A DNA stretch of 64,000 nt, from assembly GCA_020631735.1 (NCBI GenBank), contig CM036201.1:75592353-75656352 (forward strand), in the 5' to 3' direction. The stretch comes from Saccharum officinarum. Lineage: Eukaryota > Streptophyta > Magnoliopsida > Poales > Poaceae. The position numbers and the translations under genes are program-made. Numbering within the stretch: position 1 is the stretch's first letter; every line of letters starts with the position of its first letter. Below, in pieces: positions 21,270 to 33,715 of this stretch. Below the pieces are notes generated by a model. It did no database searches and was not told where the DNA came from. It saw nothing but the letters and a program-made list of their open reading frames with translations.

Positions 21270-21561
21270 AAAACTACTAGTAACAGAATTCGCTTTGGAA
21301 AGGATCAAGATCATGAGGTGCCACAAAAGATTCCAAAGATTAGTACGGCTGCAAAGCCTGCAGCTACGTCGAGGGATTCACTAATGGAGCAGATGATTCT
21401 TGCCTGCGTTTACCGTCTCTGAACGGAACCCACACTGCTTACTGCTAATCTACAAGAACAGGACTACTCCGATCCGAGTCTTTTATGCGTTGGATGGATT
21501 CGACCTACGTCGCTGATCAGTAGCCGGCTGCCGTCGGCCGGCCGCCGCCCGGTCATCTTGG

Positions 21562-23712
21562 TCAGCCGATCCGGTCGAGGCTCTCGGCGACGGTGCGCAT
21601 GCGCGGGCGCATCTCGGGGTCGGGCTCCGTGCACCCGAGCGCGACGTGGAAGACGGCCAGGACCTGCTTCTTGGCGTGCACCTCGCCGAGCAGCGTGGGG
21701 TCGACCACCTCCGACAGCGGCCGCTCCTCCTTGAAGGCGCGGCGCACCCAGGCCTCCAGGTCCATGCCGCCTTCCCCCTCCGTGGGCTCCCGCCCGGTGA
21801 CGGCCTCCAGCAGCACGACGCCGAACGCGAACACGTCCCCCTTCTGCGTGGCTGCGGCCGCGGGCGCGCCGCCGGGCGCGCGCAGCTCCGGGGCCACGTA
21901 CGACGCGGCGCCGGTGCCGCCGCGGAGCGCGCACAACGCCGCGCTGCCGAGCTTCTTGGAGTGGTGGCCGCCGGCCTTGTGCGCGCCGGCCACCAGGCGG
22001 GCGAGGCCGAACCCGGACACGTGCGCGCGGAGCTCGTCGTCCAGCAGGATCTTGGAGGACTTGATGCAGCCGTGCACGTACCGCCGCGGGCTGCACTCGT
22101 GCAGGTACGCCAGCCCGCGCGCCGCGCCCTGCACGATGGACAGACGCACGGACCACGGCAATGGCGTCGGCGACGCCGTCGGGCCACCTGGGATAGCGAT
22201 AACCAACCAAGGCTCTCGCCGGTGTTAGTAGCCCGCCCTTCTCCTTCTTGGACACTGATAGTACAATGCATTGCTAGCAAAAGACGGGGCATTTTTGTTA
22301 CCGTGGAGAGCGGAGTGGAGGGAGCCATTGGGGAGGTAGTCGTAGATGAGCAGCTTCTCGTCGGGGGCGTAGTAGTAGGCGCGGAGGCGGGCCACATTGG
22401 GGTGGCGCGCGCGGCCGATGGCGGCAGCCTCAGCCTCGAACGCGCGGCGGCGGCGCCAGCCAGAGCCATCGCTGTCGCCGTCGTCGGGCTCACTGAGGCG
22501 GCGGACGGCGACGGCGGGTCCACGGCCGGGGACGACGCGGTACACGATGCCGCCGCGGCTCTTGCCAACGACGTAGGCGGAGGCCCGGAGCAGCTCCTCC
22601 AGCTCCATCCCGAAACCGTCGTCCACGGCCACGAACACCTCCCCCTCCTCCCCTCCCCCGCCGCTGCGCCGGTCCTCGCTGCCGGCGAGCGTCACCGCTC
22701 CCGAGCCCTTCTCTTTGCCCGACTCCTTCTCCTCGTCCTGGGCCGTCGTGGCGCACCGCCTCCGGCACTGCCACTGCAGAGCCACGCCAGCGACAATGGC
22801 AACGACGACAATGGCGGCGAGGACTGGCACCGTCGGCGACGACCTCCGCCGCGGCTTCGGCGCCCGTCTCCCGACCTCCGCGGCCGCACCAGGGTCGGTG
22901 ACGCCGCCTCCGGCGTCGTTGGAGTCCGGGATCCTCGGCCCGTCCTCCCCGCTCGCCCCGCCCGCGCAGTCGACCTTGAGCGGGAACCCGCACAGCCGCG
23001 GGTTGCCGTCGAAGGCCGTGGGCCCCTGGTTGACGAGCGAGCCAACCTGCGGGATCTCGCCCTCCAGGTCGTTCCCGCGGAGGTCGAGGCTGACAGCGAC
23101 GGGGATCCCGCCGAACTCGGGCGGGACCCCGCCCGTGAAGTGGTTGTAGCTGAGGTTGAGCACGCCCGACAGCCGCGGCAGCGCGGCGAGCGCGGGGGGC
23201 AGCGTCCCGTTGAGCTGGTTGGAGGAGAGGTCGAGCCGCTGCAGCGAGACGAGGCGCGCGATCCCGGGCGGGACCTGCCCCGACAGCTGGTTGTGCGCGA
23301 GGTCCAGCGTGGCCAGCCGCTGCAGCGCGGCCACGGCCGCCGGGATCTGGCCCGAGAGGCGGTTGTAGGGGAGAGAGAGCGCCTGGAGCTCGGATAGCAG
23401 CGAGAGCTCGGAGGGAAGGTACCCGGCCAGCGAGGCGTTGGCGAGCTCGACGGCGGAGACGCGGCCGGTGGCGCCGGAGGAGGAGGAGGCGCAGGTGACG
23501 CCCGCCCAGAAGCAGGGGTCGGCGTCGGCGTCCCGCCACGTGGAGAACGCGTTACCTGGGTCGGCTGACACCGCGAACTTGAGCGCCAGCAGCGCTAGCC
23601 CGTCCGTGTTGAGCGCCGCCGCGGTGGAGACGGCAGTGGCTGCCGCCACCAGGACCGTCAGAACCGCCGCCATTGGCTGGAGTGAGCGCGAACGCTGGTA
23701 ATGCGGGGTCAT
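21562..23712 (-). CDS. LRR receptor-like protein, probable pseudokinase (LRR-III/ZAR1-like)
   Basis: Plasma-membrane receptor-like protein expected to sense or relay a signal rather than phosphorylate strongly. Exon 1 is 23712-22302 and exon 2 is 22187-21562, with a GT-AG intron of 114 bp; the product is 678 aa. Order: signal peptide (about 1-33), LRRNT from DGLALLALKF, about six LRRs (about 85-235), membrane segment (about 295-312, VPVLAAIVVVAIVAGVAL), basic stretch, kinase fold (about 370-670) with ELEELLRASAYVVGKSRGGIVYRVV split by the reader at the Gly-rich loop. The expected catalytic Asp is Cys511 (YVHGCIKSS) and the DFG Asp is Gly529 (VSGFGLARL); the VAIK-like Lys is Arg (VAVRRL). I chose the ATG at 23712 because it is first in frame near the gene with a purine at -3; ATG 23673 (MAAVLTV) is an equally plausible start, whereas the one at 23967 would add unconserved sequence. 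Confidence 0.88.
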
Positions 23713-24388
23713 TCCTTGGACTCCGTGAGAAGAGGGGAGAAGGGAGGAAGCGGGCAGGGGAGGGGAGCGATAGGGGCGGCGTGGGGTGTGGGTTTTAGGT
23801 GACTGAGATTTAGCGGCGAAATGACGGGAAGACCCGCCGGGAGGATCACGGTTTATGGCGGAAGGTAGGGGTAGTTTGGGGAGAGAGATTTGAAGTGAAT
23901 GCTCAGATGCCCTGCAGTGGGGAGTCGCGCTGGTGGTGAGGTGGGCGAGGATTCGATTTCGAAGCATTTGATATGTTGGTCGAGAGGGCGACTTTTGGGA
24001 AAGTAAAGTTTAATTGAGCGTGTTTGCATGTGGGAAATCTCAAGGGTTATCGTTGATCCCCATGATTACTCTAATCTAGTAATCCCCAAGCTTCTACAGT
24101 AGTAGGATGGTGAAATGGGCGCTGCTGCTGCCTTGGCCTTGGAGGTTTCCTCCGGTTCCAGCAGGTGGAGTGGAGGGAGGGCTGTGCGGGTGACGCTGCG
24201 CGGTGGGGCCGGCGGGGCATCTGGTTCGGCTTCCCCGTTCGAAATCTGGCAGTGGCACATGGCGCTTGGGGTGCTTTGACTCGAATTTGGGAGTATTTTA
24301 TCAGCAATACCAATGTCGTGACGCCGTTTGAAACTCGTAGCGACCGCGACTCCTGTGTCGCGCCGCAAGAGCCAAGAGGTGACACATG

Positions 24389-24640
24389 GGCTGTGTTGAG
24401 TTCCAAATTTGGTGTGTTAAAATTTACTGTAGCGACACTGTAGCATTTCATTTGTATTTTGTAATAATTGACTAACCGTTAACTAATTAGGCTTAAAACG
24501 TTCGTCTCGTAAAGTACAACAAAACTATATAATTAGTTTTTAATTTTATCCACATTTAGTCCTTGATGCATGTATCGTAAGTTTAATGTGACAGAGATTT
24601 TTTTTTCATAGTGCACTTTTCAGTGTAACTGAACACAGCC
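24389..24640. mobile_element. GCC-TTTAG family MITE
   Basis: Ends GGCTGTGTTGAG and CTGAACACAGCC; flanks ATG and ACG. Lies about 0.7 kb upstream of the receptor-kinase start. Confidence 0.75.
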
Positions 24641-24747
24641 ACGGTGCAAAGCACACGCCACTGTCCACGCCCGAGTGCCGGACACTCACGTTTTGGCCCG
24701 GGCCGTCCCGTCCGTCCGAGTCCGCATCCGCACCGTGAAACGGTGAG

Positions 24748-24994
24748 GGCTGTGTTTACTTCCTCAAAAAAAAATATTGTGCAAATAAAAGATTTCTCGT
24801 CACATCAAACATGCGATACATGCATGAAGTACTAAATGTAGATAAAATCAAAAACTAATTGTACAACTTGGTTGTACTTTGCGAGACGAACGTTTTGAAC
24901 CTAATTAGTCAACGGTTGGACACTATTTACCAAATAAAGCCAAAATGTACCACAATACTTTTTTTTACACCTTTTCGTAAAAGTAAACACACCC
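24748..24994. mobile_element. GCC-TTTAG family MITE, TSD GAG
   Basis: Ends GGCTGTGTTTAC and GTAAACACACCC, with GAG at 24745-24747 and 24995-24997. Confidence 0.8.
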
Positions 24995-25339
24995 GAGCTG
25001 AAACTTGGCAGGGGAAACCAACGATCAGAATCAGGGTAAGAGTTTGGGGTAAAAAAGAGATGGCCTGGTCCGGTTCCGGTTGGAGTTGGTCCACACTCTC
25101 GGGGCCTCGGCGTGCATTAGCACAGTGTGTACGGCGGAGGCGGGGACCGCCGGGAGTGGACAGCTGGTTTGCTAGCCAGCTGCCCACAGTGCTACTACTC
25201 CCTCACTCAAGTCACTCCTCAACTAAAAATGAGCATATTAGGGGCAAAATCATGACAAGCCAAAACGTGGGTTTGCCAAAATCAGAATTTGCTAAAGTTA
25301 GGGCAAAAAAATATAGGATTACATTTGGTTGAGTGCCAT

Positions 25340-25565
25340 AAGAACATCTCTGAGAGCCTTTCTAAATCTCACTATGTAAATCATTATTTGGAGAGCCATT
25401 TGCATAAAAATCGTTTTCTATATATTTTCACTCTTCAACAGTTTTTCTATATCTCATGCGCACTCTAGAGAGTCATTCTCGTTTTTTATTTTTGTCTAGC
25501 GATAAATCCGAAATAGAAGATAGCTATATTTAGATGACCATTTAGAAAAGCTGTTGGAGGATAAT
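25340..25565. mobile_element. Degenerate Harbinger-like MITE
   Basis: AGAACATCTCTGAGAGCC at the left and AAAAGCTGTTGGAGGAT at the right resemble a decayed GAGCATCTCCAACAG terminal pair. Borders are uncertain. Confidence 0.45.
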
Positions 25566-26968
25566 CTTTCACTAAAATCTCTATTCCTAGCATTTAGGAA
25601 GGATATGAAGAGTCTCTTGAAGATGCTCAACACTTTTGCCTCTTATGAGATTGAGGAAGTTTCTAATTGCTTTGCCATGATTTTGGCCCGTACAAATTGG
25701 TGTGCTGATTTTTTAGTAATAAACCAATCAATAGCCAAATTTTGTAGGCATGCCTTCATTTTGGTTGGGCAAGTTTTTGCACACAATCAATCAGGCCCTA
25801 GGTTAATCACATTACATATATACGTATTTCCGTAGTAAATCTATTTAGGAACATAAAAATTTGATTTTATAAACTTATTAGTCAAATTTAAAATCGATAT
25901 TGACTTATTTGAAAACCAGGCAATTGCACTCTTTGACGGCTACGGCGAGCCACGGAGGGAGGAGGGAGCAGGCTGCTCGCTTTTAATTTTAACCTCGGCA
26001 TCGCATGGACAAACAGAAAGAGGGCCCTGTGTGCTTTGGCCTTGAAAGTTTGTCAACACTACACGACAACTCGGGCGCTCGGCCATGGCGGCCGCCTTTT
26101 GGCCGTATGACGCACGCACCGCATCGTGCATGAAATGCCAATGCAGCAACAAAACCCAAACAAACAAACAAACAAGAAGGTTAAAGTCGTCGTGCCGTGG
26201 GGCGCACCGCGCCGATCGACGAGACAAGAGTATATTTCGAGTGGACGTGTGCAGCCAACATGGTTGAAATTACCACTCCAGCTCCAGCAGATGATAATCT
26301 CAGGTTACAGTCTTACAGATGATGACTACTACTGTGCAAGGACTCGTTCATCTCTCTTCCTCTCTACTAGGGTCTAGGATCTCTCCATTGCCGGATCTCG
26401 GACGCTCCACACCCTCACGTCGAGATCGCGCAACAGGCCCCTGTTCTTTCAGCACCTTCGCTCATCTTACACGTCGAGCATATGCTACATCATGTAATAG
26501 CATCTCTTTATCATCTCATGATTGATCTCAATCCGAGGAGTCTCCGCCTGACGATGAAGTCACTCCACCAAACTTCAAACTACACCCTTCTGCAGCAATG
26601 CCTGCAGCCAAAAGTTTGACAGGAAGGTTTTATGTGCAATCTAGTTCTAGGAGAAGATATATTTAAGCATGGGAAATCATCTGACCATGGAGTGAAGATA
26701 AATTGGATGGTGTAAATTCAGGTCCTGAAACCATGGAAGCAACATCGTTTCACTGTTTCAGTTCTATGAATCTACGCTGATGCTTCCATAGTCCCAGGAC
26801 CTCAGTTTCTTTTGGGGTGTGTGGGGTCTGGGGTGAGGGTGATGCAATGTTTGCTGTGAGAACGAGGCTATGGTTCAGTTGTTGAACCACGCCGGATTCT
26901 GTTGCAAATTCAATTCCAAGCCAGAGTGCCAGACTCAACTGTCGAGGTGCTCTTCACATGCACATTCA
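25566..26968. other. Intergenic DNA without a recognised gene
   Basis: No frame with protein character and no repeat I can name. Short reading frames on both strands are incidental. Confidence 0.4.
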
Positions 26969-27225
26969 ATGTGTTTAGTTCCCAAATTTGGAGTGCCAAA
27001 ATTTACTATAGCGACACTGTAGCATTTCATTTGTATTAAGTAATAATTGTCCAACCGTTGACTAATTAGGCTCAAAACGTTCGTCTCGCAAAGTACAACA
27101 AAACTGTACAATTAGTTTTGATTTTATTCACATTTAGTACTCCATGCATGTATCAGAAGTTTGATGTGACAGAGAATCTTTTTTTTTTTTTTTGCATACT
27201 GCACTTTTCGATGGAACTAAACATA
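26969..27225. mobile_element. GCC-TTTAG family MITE, degenerate ends
   Basis: Internal blocks GACTAATTAGGCTCAAAACG and TTCGTCTCGCAAAGTAC match the copy at 24389. Terminal bases are eroded. It lies 0.6 kb beyond the OTU gene's stop codon. Confidence 0.7.
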
Positions 27226-27805
27226 CTGGACGTCTGGACCAACTGGTGAGTTGTGTAGTTTATTTTTAAATGCATATATACTTGCAGTCAAAATGCAATC
27301 AGAGTATGATAAACGGGGCCCCATCTATCTTCTAGTGTACCGGTTACAGAACTACAAGTGCAATTTTCAGGGCATGGTAGATAGTAGTACTACTCCATGT
27401 AAGTATGTAACAGGGACCTCTATGGTACCAATTCAGCATTCAAAGCTTGCATTAACATGGTACGGTACACATTCATGCGTGTATGCAACTTTTATTGTTT
27501 CAGAATTTCCCTAACGGTTAGATTGATGCACAACGAAATTCTAAATCTATTGATAAAGGGGGAATATATGATATGGAAGGAGAATTAAAAAAGAAAAAAA
27601 AGAAAGTACAAGTGATGCCATGTTCCTAATTCATTTGTTACTGGGGAAGTACTGAATCATGTAGTAACATTTATGCATATGGAGAGTTAATTGGCATGTT
27701 TTCATCAAGGTTATCTTCCACATTCACACGCATATAGCATGAATATTCAATAAGGTTGTACTATAAACACTGAAACAGGGTCAGTACCTCAAGCTCGCAC
27801 CATGT

Positions 27806-29603
27806 CTACAGTTTCCTCTTCGAACCAACCTTTGCTGGGATCTGTAGAGCGTCGTAATGGCCAAAACCATGATACAAGACTTGGATTGGGTCTTCTTTAC
27901 CATACTGCTGGCCATATTCTGCAATTGCTATCAGACCGCCAGCATCCTCATCGTGCATGTAAACCGTTATTGGCATCCTGTGAACAAAGTTATGATGCTC
28001 TTACAGTTCTAATTATTTACTATTCTAATCTGTAACAAGACGTACATCACACATAACTCGATGACTCATAAAAGTAAGGCAACAACCCTTTTTTGTTAAT
28101 CAACTAAACAAATTACTAGTTATGGTCGAGTGATCCAAGTCTACTTAATTTATTTTAAACAAAATTTCAATTGGTACTGGGTGTTTGAAAATATTTTACA
28201 TGAGGATAGTGAAAATAAATGCATAGGTCATTGCATAAGATGGCAATATCAGAGAAAAATGGGAGCCAGTAGTACTTTTCTCTGTAAAATCAAGGACAAC
28301 GCAGGCTCCAAATTTTCGTTCTGCCTCTGACACTATTCAGCTTATGAATACACTGCACTGATATAAATTTTAGCTAAGAAGTGGTAAGCTTAAATGCTAG
28401 TGATTGCTGGCAGCCAAATTTGAAATGCATGTAAATGAAAAAAACATGTACAGTTACTTACTGAAGAACATGGGACGCCATGAACAACTCTGGCTCGCCT
28501 CCCCACACATGTGGCTCCCTGATATGGGATACATATGTATCAAAATCCCCCTCAACAAACCTGCAAATTGGTGACACAACGAATACAACGATTCACAAGC
28601 AGCAAACACTTATGGGTCAATTTCATTCTAGACCCAGAAGAACAAAGAAAGTGTATCAACTAACCATTCAGTCTCCTCCCGCCTCCTGACAAATTCATCA
28701 GCAACCTATTCAATAGGAAAATTATACATGAGCATAGGGAATGGCAGTAACAGCCAATAATCATATTAGCATTTCTCTCTTTTTTCTTTAGGCATCCAAG
28801 AATTTAAGAATGGTAGGTGACTAAAAGTGTCAGTATTGCCAACAAGCATCCTAGCCCTACCATTGCTCTCAATTCATCAGCTAGTTTTCTCTGAAGATCT
28901 TCATTAGGTATGGGTCTCCCTGATCTAATGCATGCACCATGTACCACTGAGCGGAATAAACATCTTCCATCTCCAGGAATACCTGGGATCCATGTAAATC
29001 AGTCACAAGTAATGAGATCAACACCCATTCTTCTATTGTAACTACTAACTATAAAAAGCGAAACATGATTCATGAAGTTTTAAAACAAAAAAGTGAGCAT
29101 TTCTCACCAGTGACAGAATAATCTGTGTAGACTTTCTTCCCATGACTTGAACTGGCAGATGATGATGAAGTTTCGGCATTGTCTTTGATCCTAATGACAG
29201 GAACCTCAGCGCTTGCTACTCCAGTAACCGAAAAACCAAAGCAGAGTCCACCTGCTGCACCTCCTATCTTGTGATGCATGTTTTTCCAGTTCCAGCCTAT
29301 CCTTGATTTTTCGTGCGAAGGAATGTCAAGCTTTACGCTTAGGCTACCCTCTCTGGTTGACAGTCCACAACGGAACTGCTGGCCCATTAAGCTGACAAAG
29401 TACTTTATACTTTGTGGCTGAGAAGACTTTACATTCTTGCTAAGTGAAAAATCAACTAAACCCGACTTTGGATGGTACAGGCTTGACTGCGAGTGCGGGC
29501 ACTTCCATGAGGCCATACTCTGCGTGAATCCTCCTCGGAACTGGTTAGGATGAGAATGTGTGCTTGATCGCCGCAAACAGAGTGCAGGTGAGTAGAGCCG
29601 CAT
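27806..29603 (-). CDS. OTU-domain cysteine protease (deubiquitinase), OTU4-like
   Basis: Predicted ubiquitin-chain-cleaving cysteine protease. Five coding exons with GT-AG borders: 29603-29108, 28982-28861, 28705-28665, 28560-28462, 27977-27806; 930 nt, 309 aa, close to the length of the Arabidopsis At3g57810 (OTU4) type it resembles. The OTU core starts GIPGDGRCLFRSV with Asp170 and nucleophile Cys173, continues through LADELRAMVADEF, RREETEWFVEGDFDTY and GGEPELFMASHVLQ, and ends with YHGFGHYDAL holding the catalytic His293. Residues 1-160 are Ser-rich and unconserved in look. I chose the ATG at 29603 because it follows a splice acceptor by 19 nt. The gene is intact. Its first two coding exons recur inverted at 63142-64000. 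Confidence 0.9.
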
Positions 29604-30640
29604 TGAGTTCAATTAGTATCAGCTGCATAGTAATGAAGAAATGGCATGTCAGGAATAGCACAGCACATATGGACTCAATAGCCTTGAAATAGAGAACATT
29701 CTCCAAAATCAAATACCTAGTCCATCTCACCACAAACCGTTCAAGCAGCAAAACACACGCGGACCGTCGGCAACAGCAATATATATAGCGTCTTGAATTG
29801 TGAAATTATCCGTAAGACCGCAGGATATCGGTGTCACCAAGACGAAGGCAACAACAATGCTGTGGACTACATGACTTGCTAGAGAATTGTTACTAATTAC
29901 CTTCTTATATAGCGGTTGCCTATTAAACAACGCAACACCTAAATAGTGTTATTCTTTACTTGTCCTCAGTCTGGGGTAGTTAACTGACGCAATCTTGAGA
30001 AAACATGGGGAGCAAGGGAAGCTACAGATTGCCGAAAGAGGTGTCAGCATTCAGCATTCAGATAATACCACATTCTCAGGTAAACCATTTACAGGGGAAC
30101 GCGCACAGGCTGAATTGCGATTCCGAAACGGCGGCATCGAATCCATCACTTCGTCAGTGGTCACAAACGCGACAGGCTAATGAACGAGATATATACATAC
30201 AGTAGAATTGCTACTAGCGAACAGTGCGCAAAACCACCGCTATCATAACAAGGCGAGCCCAAAATGAGCAATACCTGCGAATTGGACGAACCCCGGGAAG
30301 AGCGATTCCACACGCCGCAGGAGGCGCAGAAGTGGGGGACGGAAACGCCCGCGCTGCAAGATTAGATAAAATCCTCCGCCTTCCTTGTGTGGTGGGGACT
30401 GGGGAAGAGTGGCAGCCGGGTGAAAGGAGGAGTGCTTGGGGCGAGGCAAGCGCGGTTTTGCTTGGAGCCGGGGCAATGGCGACTGGGTGCGGTGTGGTGG
30501 GAACGAGATGGAGATGTACAGCGTGGGAAGGAAGGGAAGATCGGGGAAGGTTTCTGCTTCGGCTCGGTGGGAGGAAGCGGAAAGCTCAAGTTCCAGAGGA
30601 TTCGCCAACCTACTACCCAGAGAGTACGAACGGACAAGCG
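29604..30640 (-). promoter_or_regulatory. 5' leader, leader intron and promoter of OTU gene
   Basis: A donor CAG|GTATTG at 30275/30274 and an acceptor TATGCAG at 29623 bound a 652-bp intron in the 5' leader, leaving 19 nt of leader before the ATG. Upstream, 30276-30640 is GC-rich and probably holds the leader exon and core promoter. Apparent frames across this stretch on both strands are incidental. The splice calls are by inspection. Confidence 0.6.
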
Positions 30641-31187
30641 GGGCCGCGCCACAGTACGATCTACATGGGCCGAGCCCGTGTGAGCCTTGCTGGCCTATCC
30701 TGGCCCTTTACGTTAGTACAAATTTCTTATGCTGATGCTTAAGCGCGGTTGGGACTAATGTTGCCAATGTTTTTTTTAATATTATAGAGAGCAAAATTGA
30801 GTCCTTTGACTTGAGTTACTTGAGTAAGTGCTTGTTTTTTTTTGCATAAGTGTTTGTTTGGTAGAGCTCTACTCCCTAATTCTTTAACTCTAGTCCCCTG
30901 ATTATTTGAAGGAGTGATTCTAGTTAATTTTGATGGGAAGTAGGATGGAGAACATGCGAGAATTGAGTCTGGAGTGATTCTAGTGTTGATTTAGTACGGA
31001 GCAATGAGGAGCGAATTTTTTTAGCTTCCAGTATATAAATAGAGAAGTGATTGACACAAATACTTGTAACTTTATTATTTAGGCCACATGGTGCAGCAAG
31101 ACGGGTTGATGAGGAAAATACGTATTAAACATTCAAAAGCGAAAGATATAAAGATCCCATTTATTGTTACACAACAAGCACTTGCTT

Positions 31188-31369
31188 GCACTAATTTTGA
31201 TCGTCCAGGTTGTTCTGGTTGTCTATTCATCCTGGTTGTTTGGGTCATCTTGATTGTTTTGGTCGTCCTGGTTGTTCCTTGTTCGGGTCATCCTGAGGTT
31301 TGTCTTGGTTGTTCGGGTCGTCCTGGTTGTTTAGGTCGTCTTTGTTGTTTGGGTCCTCCTCTCCCTCCT
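31188..31369 (-). repeat. 9-nt-period repeat tail of dirigent pseudogene (left arm)
   Basis: Reverse copy of 61374-61556; a run of AACCAGGACGACCC-like units. See the right-arm entry for the reading frame. Confidence 0.7.
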
Positions 31370-31527
31370 ATATGTATGATGTTAGAGCTCAGATGATACT
31401 GCACTAAAATTTTAATGATAACCACATGTTTGTGGATGTGTCTGAATCATGAAAGAACTAGCTAGAAGCTACGCCTTAACATGAGGAAAATAATAGAACA
31501 CGAGGGGCAAATAATACTATATCTCAC

Positions 31528-31908
31528 CGACTCTGTAGAGGTGATCAGAGACACAACACGTATATCAAGCTCTACAATATTGACTCCGCGGTTCATGCTC
31601 CAAACCGTTCTATTGACAACACCTTGTGCATAAGCAAACTCTCCCGTCCCACCCACAACTGCCCAATACCACCACCCAAGAGTTTTTGGTCCACTAGTTC
31701 CTTGCACACTGAGAGCTGACCCTTAAACCTAATAATAAGACAAAGTAGTAAAAAATACGTAGGAAGACCGGAGTTGCCACTATGGTACGCTCGTTATTTC
31801 CAAACTGCTGGAATACGTAGAGGTGGAAGACATGCTCCTGCTGCTGCACCTGTGAACTGAGCTGAGAAGTTCGGTAATATACGTAGGAAGGATTATCACA
31901 TCCGCCAT
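31528..31908 (-). pseudogene. Dirigent-like pseudogene, left-arm copy
   Basis: Mirror image of 60832-61215 with the same lesions: exon 1 cut off after the ERTIVAT region, first intron mostly lost, and a frame change in exon 2 before the VVGGTGEF motif. See the right-arm entry. Confidence 0.75.
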
Positions 31909-31955
31909 GGCTACTAGGCTACTAGCTTGGACGGGCAACTGGAGGGATGCTACCC

Positions 31956-32041
31956 TGTTCGTTTATGCTGAAATTTAGCTTATACTGATTTGTTGTGAGA
32001 GAAAAATAGTATTCATTGACTGAAAAGTAGTTCAAACGAAT
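31956..32041. mobile_element. Small MITE in dirigent leader (left arm)
   Basis: Ends CTGTTCGTTTATGCTG and AGTTCAAACGAA; internal TTGTTGTGAGAGAAAAATAGT block. It interrupts the leader region relative to the paralogue at 53.97-54.10 kb. Confidence 0.6.
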
Positions 32042-32546
32042 GTGTGCGTTGGCTGTGGGCTGTGGGCTGTGGAAGTGTGAAATGCATCGGATGAAGGGGT
32101 GCAGATTTATAGACGGGCGTACGCCTTCGGAGGTTGTGTCTTTGGAGGTTTGCATGTGATCACTCAATAGATTAAGTGTAATGCCCAGCCCATCACGATT
32201 CTCATGGCCCAGTGGCCATTAATTAACATCCATGTGTGATCTTTAGGATTGTACATGCTGTCTCCTAGCTGTTCCCTCCATTCCAAGTTAATGTTTTTCT
32301 TATAAATTTGGTTAGATTTGAAATGTCTTGACTTAAGATAAATAAAAAACATCACTTATTATTTGGGACTGATGACACGCAACTCCAACAGATTGGCTAA
32401 AATTACTAACCAAATTTCATAGTTTACCCATTTTATAAAATATAAAATATAAAACTTCTCGAAAAAAAGAGGTCTGAAACAACCTTGTTATTTCTCATCT
32501 TCAGATAGATAGTGCCCATGGTTGGCTTTATATAGCCACCTTTTTA

Positions 32547-33615
32547 TTTTGAGAAATAATCAAACACAGTCGTCTGATGGTTCGCAAATCTATCAGTCAC
32601 CCTGCCTGAGAGACTGCATGGACTTGGCCGGGAGTGGGGGCGTGGTCTGCGATTGCGACAGACTGGGCAGTGATGCTGCATGCTGGGTAGAGGGAGAGTG
32701 CCGGGCTGCATGCTAGGCAGCGCGATGCGCTCGGAGAGACAGGCGGGCGGGGCATTACGACGGAGAAGGTGACTGCTGAGGAGATACACCCATTTTGAGA
32801 AATAATCAAACGCAGTCGCCTGATGGTTCGCAAATCCATCAGTCACCCTGCCTGAGAGATTAAATGACGGGCAGCGCCTGCGAGAGGACCTGGCGGGGAG
32901 TGGGGGCGTGGTCTGCGACCGTGACAGACCGGACAACGATGCTGCATGCTGGGTAGAGGGAGAATACCAAGCTGCATGCTAGGCAGCATGATGCGCTCGG
33001 AGAGACGGGCGGGCGGGGGCGTTACGATGAAGAAGGTGACTGATATCCATTAGTCACCTGCTGAGGAGATACACCCATTTTGAGAAATAATCAAACACAG
33101 CCGCCTGATGGTTTGCAAATCCATCCGTCACCCTGCCTGAGAGACTGCATGCCGGGCAACGCCTGTGAGAGGACCTGGCCGAGAGTGGGGGCGTGGTCTG
33201 CGACCGTGACAGACTGGACAGCGATGCTGCATGCTGGGTAGAGGGAGAGCGCTGAGCTGCATGCTAGGCAGCGCGATGCGCTCGAAGAGACGGTCGGGCG
33301 AGGGCATTACGGGGGAGAAGGTGCATCAGTCACCTACTGAGGAGATACACCTATTTTGATAAATAATCAAACGCAGTCGCTTTGATGGTTCATAAATCCA
33401 TCAGTCACCTTGCTTGAGAGACTGCATGTCGGGCAACACTTGTGAGAGGACCTGGCCGGGAGTGGGGGCGTGGTCTGCGACCATGACAGACTAGGCACGC
33501 GATGTTGCATGCTGGGTAGAGGGAGAGCGTCGGCTGCATGCTAGGCAGCGCGATGCAAACGGAGAGACGGGCGGGTGGGGGCGTTACGCACGGAGAAGGT
33601 GATTGATGGTCAGTC
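32547..33615. repeat. Satellite-like tandem array, 246-285-bp units (left arm)
   Basis: The start TTTTGAGAAATAATCAAAC recurs at 32547, 32793, 33078 and 33353, giving spacings of 246, 285 and 275 bp. Each unit contains GGGGGCGTGGTCTGCGA, CATGCTGGGTAGAGGGAGAG and CATGCTAGGCAGC. Length differences come from presence or absence of a TCAGTCACC segment. The array runs into the N gap. It has no coding capacity I trust. Confidence 0.85.
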
Positions 33616-33715
33616 NNNNNNNNNNNNNNNNNNNNNNNNNNNNNNNNNNNNNNNNNNNNNNNNNNNNNNNNNNNNNNNNNNNNNNNNNNNNNNNNNNNNN
33701 NNNNNNNNNNNNNNN
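33616..33715. other. Assembly gap, exactly 100 N
   Basis: A run of 100 N, the conventional placeholder for a scaffold gap of unknown length, lying at the inner end of the left inverted-repeat arm and inside the tandem array. Confidence 0.98.

Larger units (their letters stand above)
28745..33615. repeat. Left arm of large inverted repeat (at least 4.87 kb)
   Basis: Position x here matches position about 92,740-92,745 minus x in 59127-64000 in reverse orientation, nearly base for base. Its left limit is unknown because the right arm runs off the window; its right limit is the N gap. Differences are rare over most of the arm, but I count at least five single-base differences in the last 260 bp before the gap. 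Confidence 0.95.

Noticed and set aside
21483..23397. Long frames antisense or out of frame to the receptor-kinase gene
   Set aside because: They mirror the GC-rich codon usage of the real gene; none has domains or plausible splice structure.
30224..30742. 172-codon frame opposite the OTU leader (also 62002-62520)
   Set aside because: It lies antisense over the predicted promoter and leader exon, has no recognisable domain, and exists twice only because of the inverted repeat.
32547..33615. CRISPR-like regular repeats
   Set aside because: Units are 246-285 bp tandem copies without unique spacers, in a plant genome; this is a satellite-type array.
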